DNA from: Fastidiosipila sanguinis | GTDB lineage: Bacteria > Bacillota > Clostridia > Saccharofermentanales > Fastidiosipilaceae | NCBI RefSeq assembly: GCF_002998295.1 | Contig: NZ_CP027226.1 | Location: 124,001-188,000 of the forward strand | DNA length: 64,000 nt | Direction of reading: 5' to 3' | In this document: in pieces, positions 26,138 to 34,686 of the stretch | How positions within the stretch are numbered: position 1 is the stretch's first letter | How the letters are laid out: every line of letters starts with the position of its first letter | Made by a program: the position numbers and the translations under genes | Notes under the pieces: generated by a model | Database searches by the model: none | Seen by the model: only the letters and a program-made list of their open reading frames with translations | What the model was told of the DNA's origin: nothing

Positions 26138-26929
26138 ATGAGAAGTGAATTCAAATGGTTTAGTAAAAATGGTAGGCTAATAAAATCTTCATTGTTACTT
26201 TTTATTATGTTTGCCGTTTATACTTTTAGTCTAGTCAACGCAGTATTATTTATGCAAAGTCAATATGGAATGGCTAATATGCAATATGAAACAAGTAATA
26301 ATGATCTATACTTGTTCTATGCATATTCTCCTTATAATGTTTCGTATTCACCTGTATATTGGATAGTTGCCAATCTTTTGTTAGATTTTATAATACCACT
26401 TATCCTTGCGTTCTTTTTCGTGGACATTAATTTTAAATTTGAATCTAGTAAGTTATCCAATGTATTAATTATAAAAACAAAAAAGTATTATGTTTTAAGA
26501 CAATTTTTATCTGTGTTCATTTCTTCTTTTGCAGTTTTATTCGTAGCAATTATAGCTCAAGGATTGTTAGGAGTTATTGTAAATGAAATAATTAAACCTT
26601 TTGGAAATAGCATTATTCCTAAACTTGGTGTAGCACTAGAATTAGTATATTCTAGTTTAAAAGTATCATTATACTTCGCAAGCTTAACCTCATTAGGATT
26701 TAGTGTAAGTTTATACCTTGGAAAATTATTTCCAATATCATATGTAATTCCGATGGTAGCGAATGTGATATTAGTTTTAGCATTTCCTTCTAATGTACCA
26801 TCAAAACTAGGATTTATAGATGATGGACTAAGATCTAATCAAAACCTAATATGGTTATTTATTAGTGCGATATTCCTTGTATCGTTAATAATGATTCTTC
26901 CAAAGGTTTTTAGGAAAGACGAGATATGA
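26138..26929 (+). CDS. ABC-2-like membrane protein, first of three
   Basis: A 263-residue protein with about six membrane helices and no soluble domain, resembling permeases of the lantibiotic-immunity/bacitracin-type ABC transporters. An AAAAGGA-like site precedes the ATG. It overlaps the next gene by 4 bases (ATGA), so the unit is translationally coupled. About 285 bases lie between it and the exporter upstream; apart from a weak 34-codon frame nothing is seen there. Confidence 0.65.
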   Translation: MRSEFKWFSKNGRLIKSSLLLFIMFAVYTFSLVNAVLFMQSQYGMANMQYETSNNDLYLFYAYSPYNVSYSPVYWIVANLLLDFIIPLILAFFFVDINFKFESSKLSNVLIIKTKKYYVLRQFLSVFISSFAVLFVAIIAQGLLGVIVNEIIKPFGNSIIPKLGVALELVYSSLKVSLYFASLTSLGFSVSLYLGKLFPISYVIPMVANVILVLAFPSNVPSKLGFIDDGLRSNQNLIWLFISAIFLVSLIMILPKVFRKDEI

Positions 26930-27552
26930 TTAAATATGTTTTAAACTTCAATAAAATACTAAGAAATAAATTATTTTTAACAATAATTATAGATTTATTT
27001 GGAGTTATATTTTGTAGAAAATTTATCATCTCAGAATATGTATATTTAGTCTCTTTAATCTTTGTACAGAGTCCAATAATTCTAGCTCTAGATGTAATTA
27101 AAATAAAAATACAAGAAAATTTAATGGTTTTTATTAGACAAGAGAGATTATGTAAATATATTAGTAATATTTTCTTTGTTATACAAATTAGCGTTATATT
27201 TGGATTAATTAATAGCATACTATTGTTTGAATTTGTGAAGATGTATTTTTGGCAATCAGTTCTTATGAATGTCTTATTTTCAATAATCCTAATATTGTTT
27301 TTTGAAAATATCAGACCTGTAGTAAAAAATAGTTGGGGGATAATATTTACTCTAACTTTGTTGATTACAGATTTTATTGTATTTGTTGGTGACTATAATA
27401 ATAAATATAGCATAGTGAAAAGAGTTTATACTCCGAATCAAAACAATGGAGTAGTTTATTTTATTGTTTTAGTCGTGATATTGTTAAGTATTTTAATTTT
27501 AGAAGATGTTTTATTTATAGATAAGGACATAATCGAAGATGATAGAAGTTAA
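26926..27552 (+). CDS. Hydrophobic ABC-2-like membrane protein, second of three
   Basis: A 208-residue protein with about six predicted helices and very high Ile/Leu/Phe content. No family motif is recognised. It overlaps the preceding gene by 4 bases and the following one by 14 bases, so it is part of the three-permease ABC unit ending in the ATPase at 28279. Confidence 0.6.
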   Translation: MIKYVLNFNKILRNKLFLTIIIDLFGVIFCRKFIISEYVYLVSLIFVQSPIILALDVIKIKIQENLMVFIRQERLCKYISNIFFVIQISVIFGLINSILLFEFVKMYFWQSVLMNVLFSIILILFFENIRPVVKNSWGIIFTLTLLITDFIVFVGDYNNKYSIVKRVYTPNQNNGVVYFIVLVVILLSILILEDVLFIDKDIIEDDRS

Positions 27553-28273
27553 AAGAAAATACAAAATTATTAAAGATCTTCTATTTTTAATAACTATTCC
27601 CTTAATATTTACTATTATTATTAGGGTGCTACTAATTACATATTTCTATTATTCTTTTAAAGAATATGAGATTTTTCTGAAATGGACTTACCTTGCTTAC
27701 CCTTTCGATATTAACAATGCAGAAATAGGAAATAGTTTTCTAATAGTATTTCTACATTTTGGTTTTGCATTAATCCCAAGCTTTATTTCTCTGACGCTAA
27801 CAAAGATTAATAATGAATTTTACTTGAAATGGCACTTTTTACAGACAAAACAATTAGATAAGATAATATTATTAGAACTCCAAAAGAGCTTTGTGTTTTC
27901 TTTAATATTAGAGATAATTACTATAATTATTTTAAATTACTTTTTTGATCTTAGTTTACAGATGTCAATTAGATATGTTCTGTTCCAAATGCTTACTCTT
28001 CTTACAAACTTACTTGTGGTGCAGTTTATTGAACATGCAGTAGGTTGGGACTATAAAATTATATGGCTAATGTATATATTTAGTATTTATATATTTGTAA
28101 GTGTATTTAATAATAATTGGATTAAAGTTCTAGGTGCATTGTATCCAATAATGTCATTAAGATTTGGACAGAAAAGTTTATTCATGATTTTTATTTGTAA
28201 TATTTCATTAATTTTTATTTTATATAAATTATGTATAAATCAAAAAAAGAAAAAAGATTATTTGGGAGGGTAA
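27539..28273 (+). CDS. Hydrophobic ABC-2-like membrane protein, third of three
   Basis: A 244-residue protein with about six helices. The start lies inside the preceding gene, and the stop is 5 bases before the ATPase ATG. Its C-terminus is Lys-rich (KKKKDYLGG). Function is inferred from the neighbouring ATPase only. Confidence 0.6.
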   Translation: MIEVKRKYKIIKDLLFLITIPLIFTIIIRVLLITYFYYSFKEYEIFLKWTYLAYPFDINNAEIGNSFLIVFLHFGFALIPSFISLTLTKINNEFYLKWHFLQTKQLDKIILLELQKSFVFSLILEIITIIILNYFFDLSLQMSIRYVLFQMLTLLTNLLVVQFIEHAVGWDYKIIWLMYIFSIYIFVSVFNNNWIKVLGALYPIMSLRFGQKSLFMIFICNISLIFILYKLCINQKKKKDYLGG

Positions 28274-28278
28274 AGCTT

Positions 28279-28911
28279 ATGCCATATATTGAAGTGAAGA
28301 ACTACAGTAAAACATTGAAAAAAAGATTAGTTTTAGACGATGCGAACTTGGAAGTTGTAAAAGGTGAGGTGGTAGGACTTTATGGAAGAAATGGATCTGG
28401 AAAAACCATGCTTCTCAGAGCTATAGCAGGTTTAATTTTACCTGATGAAGGAATGGTTCTTGTAAATGGTGTAGAGTTAAAAGGATCAAATAGGTTTCCT
28501 AAAAGTTGTGGACTTATAATTGAAACTTTGGAGTTTTGGGATAATCTCGATGCTAAATCAACGCTAGAAGTTATTTCAGCTGTCAATAATATAGCAAGCG
28601 AAGATGATATAGCTAGAGCATTGGCAAGGGTTGGTTTAGATCCAAATGATAAAACCAAAGTTAAAAAATTCTCTTTAGGAATGAAACAAAAGTTAGCAAT
28701 AGCACAGGCAATTTTTGAAAAACCAGATCTGCTACTTCTAGATGAACCTACTAATTCGCTAGATAAAGAATCTAGAGATAATTTTGTAAAAATAATTAAA
28801 GAGGAAAAAGAACGCGGTTGTACGATAATAATTTCCAGCCATATCATGGAAGATCTTAATAATTGTTGCGATAGAATAGTAGAGATAGAATCAGGAAAGA
28901 TAAGGAATTAA
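28279..28911 (+). CDS. ABC transporter ATPase of the immunity/ABC-2 type
   Basis: A 210-residue ATPase. Walker A is GRNGSGKT, the signature FSLGMKQKLAIAQAI (SLGM in place of SGGQ, usual in BcrA/lantibiotic-immunity ATPases), Walker B LLLLDEPTNSLD and the H-loop ISSHIME. ATG at 28279 is chosen because GGGAGGG (28264-28270) precedes it by 8 bases. It drives the three preceding membrane proteins. Confidence 0.87.
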   Translation: MPYIEVKNYSKTLKKRLVLDDANLEVVKGEVVGLYGRNGSGKTMLLRAIAGLILPDEGMVLVNGVELKGSNRFPKSCGLIIETLEFWDNLDAKSTLEVISAVNNIASEDDIARALARVGLDPNDKTKVKKFSLGMKQKLAIAQAIFEKPDLLLLDEPTNSLDKESRDNFVKIIKEEKERGCTIIISSHIMEDLNNCCDRIVEIESGKIRN

Positions 28912-28934
28912 CTTAAATAATGATAGACTCTTTG

Positions 28935-29030
28935 CGAAAATAATCGTGCGAAAATCGTGCGAAATCGTGAGAGCCTAATAAGAAAAGTCGATGATTAAAA
29001 GGTAATTTACGAAAATAATCGTGCGAAAAT
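28935..29030. promoter_or_regulatory. Iteron-like TCGTGCGAAA boxes before the exporter
   Basis: TCGTGCGAAA occurs at 28944 and 28955 with a degenerate copy (TCGTGAGAGC) at 28965, spaced 11 and 10 bases apart, so on one DNA face. An exact 21-base block covering one unit (28935-28955) recurs at 29010-29030, adding a fourth box at 29019. The next gene starts 60 bases later. This looks like a multi-site binding region for a regulator controlling the exporter at 29090. Confidence 0.6.
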
Positions 29031-29089
29031 AGATTTAAAAATAATTGATTATATTAAATCACCAAAATAAATAACCATACGGAGTGTGA

Positions 29090-30700
29090 ATGAATATATT
29101 TAGTATCATCAAGTCAGAGTGGAAGAAGAATTTAATACACATGTTTGTGATCTTATTAGGTTCTTTGGCAACAACGTCTTTTGGACTTGCAAGTTCTAAT
29201 TTACTTACGGCAGTTTCAGAAAAGAATATAAATATGTCCAAAACCTGGATAATTATCATGTTAATAAGTTCATTTATTTGGAGCTTGCAGATTTTTCTTG
29301 AAGCTATTAGCGAAAGAAGAACTATTGAAGCGATGAACTTTAATATAAGATCTGAAATTAGTGAAAAGATTATGAGCCTTTCATATGCTGATTTTCATGA
29401 GAATGAAGAAACAGATTATGTATCTTGGCTTATAAATGACATTTCAACCATTGATCAATTTGGTTTTGGAAACCTATATATGATTGTCTACCAGATATTT
29501 ACCATATTATTAGGTGCATATATACTTATAGATTTTCATTTTTCTATTATTGTAACAATATTGCTTTTATCAGTTCTCATGTTTATAGTACCAAGATTTT
29601 TCACCAAAAAACTTAATGAACAAATGCTTGCTGTCACAGAATCTAATGAGAAATTGACTACTTCATATAGTGATGTTTTAAATGGTTATGATGCTCTTTC
29701 AGTATTGGATAGGAAAAAGTATTTTCAAAATGCGATAGAACTTGGATCTAATAATGTGGCACTAGAAAAATATAAATATGCAAAGATTGCAGGTGGATTA
29801 AGTTCAAGCTCTAATGGTATCAGCTTGTTAAGCCAAGTGATTTTGTTAGCTCAAGCTGTATATTTAGTATTCGTTTATAACGTAGATATTGGAATAATTA
29901 CCGCATGTACTTATTTTGGTAGTTTTATTTTTGCTAATTTAGTCGGAATCAATGCTAATTGGATTGAATTTAAAAGCGTAGATAAAATATTTGAAAAATT
30001 TAATAATAAAACTAAACATACAAACCATCACTCAGAGAGAAAAGTTAAAGAGTTAGAAAACTCAATAGTGCTTAAAGATATAACTTACCAGTATGAAAAA
30101 GATAATGAAGAAAAAGTTTTATTCAGTAATTTGAATTTGGAAATTAAGAAGAACAAAAAACATGTTATTTTAGGTGATTCAGGTACTGGTAAATCAACAA
30201 TTTTAAACATTATTTTGGGAAGACTAAGTCCTATTGCAGGTCAAGCTTTGTACGATGGTGTTGATTACAATGAATTAAACCAGGAATCTTTACAACGACA
30301 AATTCTTTATTTGGATCAACGCCCATACATATTTAATGACACCATATATAATAATTTAACTTTGGGTGAAAAATATACTGATGAGGAAATCGAGAGAGTT
30401 CTGAAAAAGTTTCACCTAGATAAATGGGTAAAAAGCAGAAAAGACGGTATTAATACAGAAATAAGCTATAATAGTAAAAATATGTCAGGAGGAGAAAGAC
30501 AGAAGCTTGTTCTAGCAAGAGGCCTATTAGCGGATAGAAGAATTATTCTAATGGACGAAGCGACCTCAGCAATTGACAAAAATACTGCATTAGAAATTGA
30601 GAAGCTCATAACGACTGATCCTGATTTGACAGTTGTAATGGTTACGCATAATCTAAGAAGTGAGATTTCAAAGCTTGTAGATTTTACTTTTAATTTATAA
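29090..30700 (+). CDS. ABC half-exporter (membrane domain plus ATPase), distinct paralogue
   Basis: A 536-residue half-transporter with six helices (about residues 15-300) and an ATPase. Walker A is GDSGTGKST, the signature MSGGERQKLVLARG, Walker B ILMDEATSAID and the H-loop VTHNLRS. It has the same layout as the exporter at 24224 but only moderate similarity, so the two could form a heterodimer. It has no C39 domain. Repeated TCGTGCGAAA boxes lie upstream and suggest its own promoter and regulation. Confidence 0.85.
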   Translation: MNIFSIIKSEWKKNLIHMFVILLGSLATTSFGLASSNLLTAVSEKNINMSKTWIIIMLISSFIWSLQIFLEAISERRTIEAMNFNIRSEISEKIMSLSYADFHENEETDYVSWLINDISTIDQFGFGNLYMIVYQIFTILLGAYILIDFHFSIIVTILLLSVLMFIVPRFFTKKLNEQMLAVTESNEKLTTSYSDVLNGYDALSVLDRKKYFQNAIELGSNNVALEKYKYAKIAGGLSSSSNGISLLSQVILLAQAVYLVFVYNVDIGIITACTYFGSFIFANLVGINANWIEFKSVDKIFEKFNNKTKHTNHHSERKVKELENSIVLKDITYQYEKDNEEKVLFSNLNLEIKKNKKHVILGDSGTGKSTILNIILGRLSPIAGQALYDGVDYNELNQESLQRQILYLDQRPYIFNDTIYNNLTLGEKYTDEEIERVLKKFHLDKWVKSRKDGINTEISYNSKNMSGGERQKLVLARGLLADRRIILMDEATSAIDKNTALEIEKLITTDPDLTVVMVTHNLRSEISKLVDFTFNL

Positions 30701-30720
30701 TAAGGAATTTACCCAAGTAT

Positions 30721-31026
30721 TTAGCCATGTATAAGCTGAAACATAGTGATAATGGGTGTTGTAGGATTTATTAATAGACCCCAGTATTGCCCATCATTTA
30801 CAAAACCTGTAGCTATCGAAGCTAGCAGGTTTTTGTCTTGTTCAGCGCGTGGATTTGAGTGTAGAATTTTTAGATATTTTAGTGTCTCATTTTCTTGTTC
30901 TTCAAAGATTACATTTCCACGCAAAGAACTTGATCCTTGCATTGACATTAATTGATGTCTTAATGATAATAAAAGAAATGTGGTAGAATCATCGCCCAAC
31001 AAAAAATGGTTCAAATACAAAATCAT
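30721..31026 (-). CDS. Hypothetical 101-residue protein
   Basis: An open frame on the minus strand that overlaps the end of the interrupted lipoprotein gene by 38 bases. The sequence is mixed (Leu/Ser-rich start, then polar helical). No family is recognised and the ribosome site is weak (GGTAAAG). It might instead be the rest of the lipoprotein gene after a frameshift at the run of six T near 31000. Weakly supported. Confidence 0.3.
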   Translation of the reverse strand: MILYLNHFLLGDDSTTFLLLSLRHQLMSMQGSSSLRGNVIFEEQENETLKYLKILHSNPRAEQDKNLLASIATGFVNDGQYWGLLINPTTPIITMFQLIHG

Positions 31027-32096
31027 CTTTACCGATATTATCCAAGTTCAGTCTGTAAATACCTGAAGTGGAGCTGTCTTCAGTTAGAACTTCTATGAAA
31101 ATATAATTATCGTCCATTCCGACAATCATTCCAGAACCTTCTGGCGGTGTAACTTCAGCTAGTATAATACCTTTATAATCTAGTATTTGTAGCACTCTTT
31201 CATTAGCAAGTTTGCCCAAGAACCATGTTATGTTATCTAGGCAAAGATAACTATTGTAACCATTTAATATACCTGATTCATGGAAATTATCGGCTAACTT
31301 GGTCTTTTCTATTACTTTTCCGTCGGAATTTGCTTTAACTAGATATTTTTCAGGAAATTGGATTTTGTTATTATTAAGGATCGCAAATTGTTCATCGTGA
31401 CTTAGTTCAAGAAGTTCTTTGTCTATCTCGTTGTAAATGTACATATATCCATCTTTTGCTGGTACCATGTCGGAACTTGTTAGTACTTTGTCAGAATTAT
31501 TTGATTGTATTTGAACAGCGTTTTCTATATCAAGGGTATCAAGATCGCATATCTTTTTTGTTACATTGCTAATTAACATTACTTCATGCCCTTGCTCTTT
31601 TCTGGTGAGAGTATAATCAGAAAAATGGAGCTTATCACCAATAAATTTCATTGACTCGACATAACCTGGGCCACTACCTTTATAAATAAGTTCTTGTTCG
31701 GAACTCGTGTTAGATATAGGCACTCTTTCAACCTTATAAGAGAGATTATTCAATTCTGTTTGTTCTATATCACCCGATCTTAATTTATCCATTAGCTCCC
31801 AGATGTCTGAGGTGGAAAAATAAAAATAATCATTATGAACAAAAGCACTATAAAGTTCTTTTGGGGAAACAAATAGTTCTTTCTGACCACTTCCGTCTAT
31901 CCTGACTTCATACAGACAGTCCTGATAAATTTCTTCGATGCTTGTGTTCTGAGAAGCTTCATTATTTTTTTTAGAAGCTAACACATATAGATTACCATTG
32001 TTGTATTGAACTGTGCGAGGAGAGTTGAAAAAGGCATTGCTTTGAACTGCACCCCAAAATCCGGACACAGAAGTGAAAGGATGGAGGGGTAAATTT

Positions 32097-32630
32097 ATGC
32101 CTAAATATAGTGATGAATTCAAATTAGAAGTAATTAAAGATTACTTAAGTGGTAAGAATGGAGGGAGTGTTTTAATCGCTAAAAAATATGGAGTTCCAGT
32201 AAGAACAGTTAATAATTGGATTAATTGGTACAACGCACGTGGTAAACATGGATTGATCAAGAAACTTACTACTAAAAGTTATAGTAGCGATTTTAAGCTT
32301 TCGGTAATAAAATATAGAGAGATAAATAAATGTTCATACCGAGAAGCAGCAGAACATTTCGGCGTTACTAATGGTGCAATTGTATATACATGGGCCAAAA
32401 AATATGAAGAGAAAGGCTTCTCTGGTTTGGAAGGAAAACAAGGAAGGTCCCGAAAAGTGTCAAAGAGTAAAAATCCAAAACCATTAAACGAGAGTGAGCG
32501 TGAAGAGTTAATACGCTTACGCGAAGAGGTAAAGTATCTTAAATTAAAAGAAATTTACAAAAAAAAGTTAGAAGCCTTGCTGGAAGAGATGGACGAGGGA
32601 GAATACCAGCCAAGGCCAAAACAAAAGTAA
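32097..32630 (+). CDS. IS3-family transposase OrfA
   Basis: A 177-residue protein with two helix-turn-helix units (YSDEFKLEVIKDYLSG... and SSDFKLSVIKYREI...) that bind the IS ends, and a C-terminal leucine-zipper-like helix. ATG at 32097 has GGAGGGG upstream. The slippery run A AAA AAG at 32561-32567 lies near its end and can shift ribosomes by -1 into orfB. Confidence 0.9.
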   Translation: MPKYSDEFKLEVIKDYLSGKNGGSVLIAKKYGVPVRTVNNWINWYNARGKHGLIKKLTTKSYSSDFKLSVIKYREINKCSYREAAEHFGVTNGAIVYTWAKKYEEKGFSGLEGKQGRSRKVSKSKNPKPLNESEREELIRLREEVKYLKLKEIYKKKLEALLEEMDEGEYQPRPKQK

Positions 32631-33487
32631 TTCTAGAGTTACAAGTAGAGTTTCCAAAAATCCAGTTAAAAATTTGGTTAAGCTTAGCGGAGCTACCACG
32701 TTCTTCTTACTACGAATGGAAAAACAAGCTAGATAAACCTGTAGATAAAGACAAAGAGATAGTATTAGCAATAGTGCAGGTTGTAAAAGAATCTAGTTAT
32801 AGATATGGCTACAGAAGAGTTTCAATGAAACTTAGAAAGCTAGGATTAGTAGTTAACCACAAAAAAGTTCTACGTATTATGCGAGAACAAAATTTATTGA
32901 GCACAAAATTCAAAACAAGATCCAGAAAATATAATTCCTACAGAGGAAAAGTTGGAGAAGTAGCTGATAATTTGGTCAAGCGCCAGTTTAACACTGCTAG
33001 ACCAAACGAATTGTGGTTAACAGACGTAACAGAATTCAGATTAAAGAATAGCGAAGAAAAAATATATTTATCTGCAATACTAGATACTTACAATAGTGAA
33101 ATTATTTCGTTCTCAATTGACAAACACCCAACAACTGCGTTTACAAATAAAGCTTTAGATGAAGCCTTAAAAAGGGTTAAAGATGTAAGTGAATTAGTAA
33201 TTCACAGTGACCAAGGTTTCCATTACCAACACAGCAGTTGGGTAAAACGATTGGAAACGAGAGGGATAAAACAAAGTATGTCCAGAAAAGGAAATTGTTT
33301 AGATAATTCACCGATGGAAAATTTCTTTGGAATAATGAAGCAAGAAATGTTTTATGGTGAAGATTTTAAGAATTTAGAACAATTAATAGAAGTAATTATA
33401 GAGTATATAAAATGGTACAATGAAGATAGAATAAAGGTAAAATTAAACGGACTTTCACCTGTTGAATACAGATTACAGTCCGCTTAA
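32567..33487 (+). CDS. IS3-family transposase OrfB (DDE catalytic part), expressed by -1 frameshift
   Basis: This frame has no ATG near its start; the first usable codon is GTG at 32774, which would cut off the N-terminal domain. Reading is continuous from the slippery A AAA AAG at 32561-32567, so the full transposase is the OrfA-OrfB fusion. DDE residues are in LWLTDVTEF, IHSDQGFHY and NSPMENFFG, with the IS3 end WYNEDRI and LSPVEYR. Confidence 0.88.
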   Translation, partial: VRSLAGRDGRGRIPAKAKTKVILELQVEFPKIQLKIWLSLAELPRSSYYEWKNKLDKPVDKDKEIVLAIVQVVKESSYRYGYRRVSMKLRKLGLVVNHKKVLRIMREQNLLSTKFKTRSRKYNSYRGKVGEVADNLVKRQFNTARPNELWLTDVTEFRLKNSEEKIYLSAILDTYNSEIISFSIDKHPTTAFTNKALDEALKRVKDVSELVIHSDQGFHYQHSSWVKRLETRGIKQSMSRKGNCLDNSPMENFFGIMKQEMFYGEDFKNLEQLIEVIIEYIKWYNEDRIKVKLNGLSPVEYRLQSA

Positions 33488-33936
33488 ATATTATTAAATT
33501 GATGTCCGGATTTTGGGGTTCACTACACTTTCTGCCTGCTTCGAAGTCAGAGTTTCTTTATCGTCTAAAGTATCTGGATTATTGTCAAGAGCTCTAATTA
33601 TGCCATCTTCTTTAGATATAGAGTATAAGAAATTACCATGGATATGGTAGTAATGGGTGTCAGATTCGGCAATATTCCATGGTTTATAAGTTTGAGCAAA
33701 TTTAACTTGGTTTTCGATATATTTACTTTCTGGACTGCTAATATTCAAGTTTTGGTTTTCCACGCCATATTCACATGAGGTGAGCAGAAATAAAACTGAA
33801 AGCAAAGTGCTGACAACAAACTTTTTCATATTAAATTATCTCCAAGCGTATTATCAAAATGTTTACCTTTGATGGTTAAGATAATGCTACCATTAAACTA
33901 TGAATAATATATTAATAACTTAAAGGAAGTTTAATT

Positions 33937-34317
33937 ATGAGAAAGAAAAATAGAAAATCTAAAAAAACACTATTTAAAACCCCGATAATAATACTTATTT
34001 TCATTGCACTTTTCTTTTTATATAAATTAGTTATTCTCCGTGCAATTGCTATCAATAGAGTACAGGACTTCATTGAAGATCAAAATGCGGATAGAAACAA
34101 TATAGAAATTACTGCTGCAGCTTGGGATCCTTTAAAGAGTGGTGGTTATAATGTAGTTGTTAAAATCAAAGATGACCCTGACCGTGAATATTCCTATAAT
34201 TACAAATTAATTACCAATACTAGGAAAGGTTTAAAATTCGATTATATCAAACTGTCATCTGTTAGTAAAAATGGTCGAGAGGATTATAATCCAAAATACG
34301 GAAAACTGGAAAATTGA
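33937..34317 (+). CDS. DUF3139-like membrane-anchored small protein
   Basis: A 126-residue protein: Lys/Arg-rich start, one membrane helix (about 15-38), then a small extracellular domain with INRVQDFIEDQN and DPDREYSYNYK, the pattern of DUF3139 proteins of Gram-positive bacteria. Function unknown. It has ATG with AAGGAAG upstream. It is transcribed away from the broken lipoprotein gene across about 107 bases that must hold both promoters. Confidence 0.65.
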   Translation: MRKKNRKSKKTLFKTPIIILIFIALFFLYKLVILRAIAINRVQDFIEDQNADRNNIEITAAAWDPLKSGGYNVVVKIKDDPDREYSYNYKLITNTRKGLKFDYIKLSSVSKNGREDYNPKYGKLEN

Positions 34318-34660
34318 GCGATTGTTGTTTGAGAGCAGGTCAGAGGTGTGTAACTTTACATGGTAAATCAAATGATTTTAAATTCTGATATTGGTATTAG
34401 AAATGGATAATAATATATAATAACCTGATATACAAGATTAAAAGGGAGAGAAGAAATTCCCTCCCTTCCTATATATTTGAATGTAAGCTAAAATAAATTA
34501 CAAAAAGTGTGGTCAAAGTTCCTGCTCTAACAAATTAATGAACAGAATTTAGGTAAAACGAATATGATAGAAATATTAAAAAATAAGAAAAAAGAAAGTA
34601 TATTTATTTGTGTTCTGATATCTATATCACAATTATTAAGAACAGTAGGAGCAGCTTTAA

Positions 34661-34686
34661 ACGCATTTGCTTTAATAAGTTTAATT
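34661..34686 (+). repeat. 26-bp direct repeat, left side of the IS481-like element
   Basis: ACGCATTTGCTTTAATAAGT plus TTAATT is identical to 35762-35787. In intact copy 1 the same spot occurs once, so the second copy arose with the insertion. It fits a target-site duplication of unusual length. Confidence 0.85.

Larger units (their letters stand above)
32049..33521 (+). mobile_element. IS3-family (IS150-type) insertion sequence
   Basis: About 1.47 kb with nearly matching ends: left (G)CACCCCAAAATCCGGACA and right, read inward, (G)AACCCCAAAATCCGGACA. It carries overlapping orfA and orfB. The trinucleotide ACT flanks both sides (32046-32048 and 33522-33524), a 3-bp target duplication as usual for IS150; TG...CA ends one base further out are the alternative. 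Removing it restores the lipoprotein frame exactly. The element looks intact and possibly active. Confidence 0.92.
30989..33829 (-). pseudogene. Lipoprotein gene (beta-propeller-like) split by an IS3-type element
   Basis: The N-terminal part (33829 down to about 33522) encodes a lipoprotein signal ending LLTSC and reads ...SKQAESV. The rest (32048 down to 30989) continues VQSNAFFNSP... in the same frame once the insertion and one 3-bp repeat are removed, giving about 454 residues. The repeated tyrosine- and aspartate-rich strands (NNGNLYVLA, DGSGQKEL, FIGDKLHFSD) suggest a beta-propeller of the DUF5050 kind exposed on the cell surface. A related intact lipoprotein is at 38470. The gene is inactivated here. 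Confidence 0.8.

Noticed and set aside
30746-30955. Plus-strand 69-codon frame opposite the hypothetical minus-strand gene
   Set aside because: No ribosome site, no recognisable domain and low plausibility; likely a shadow.
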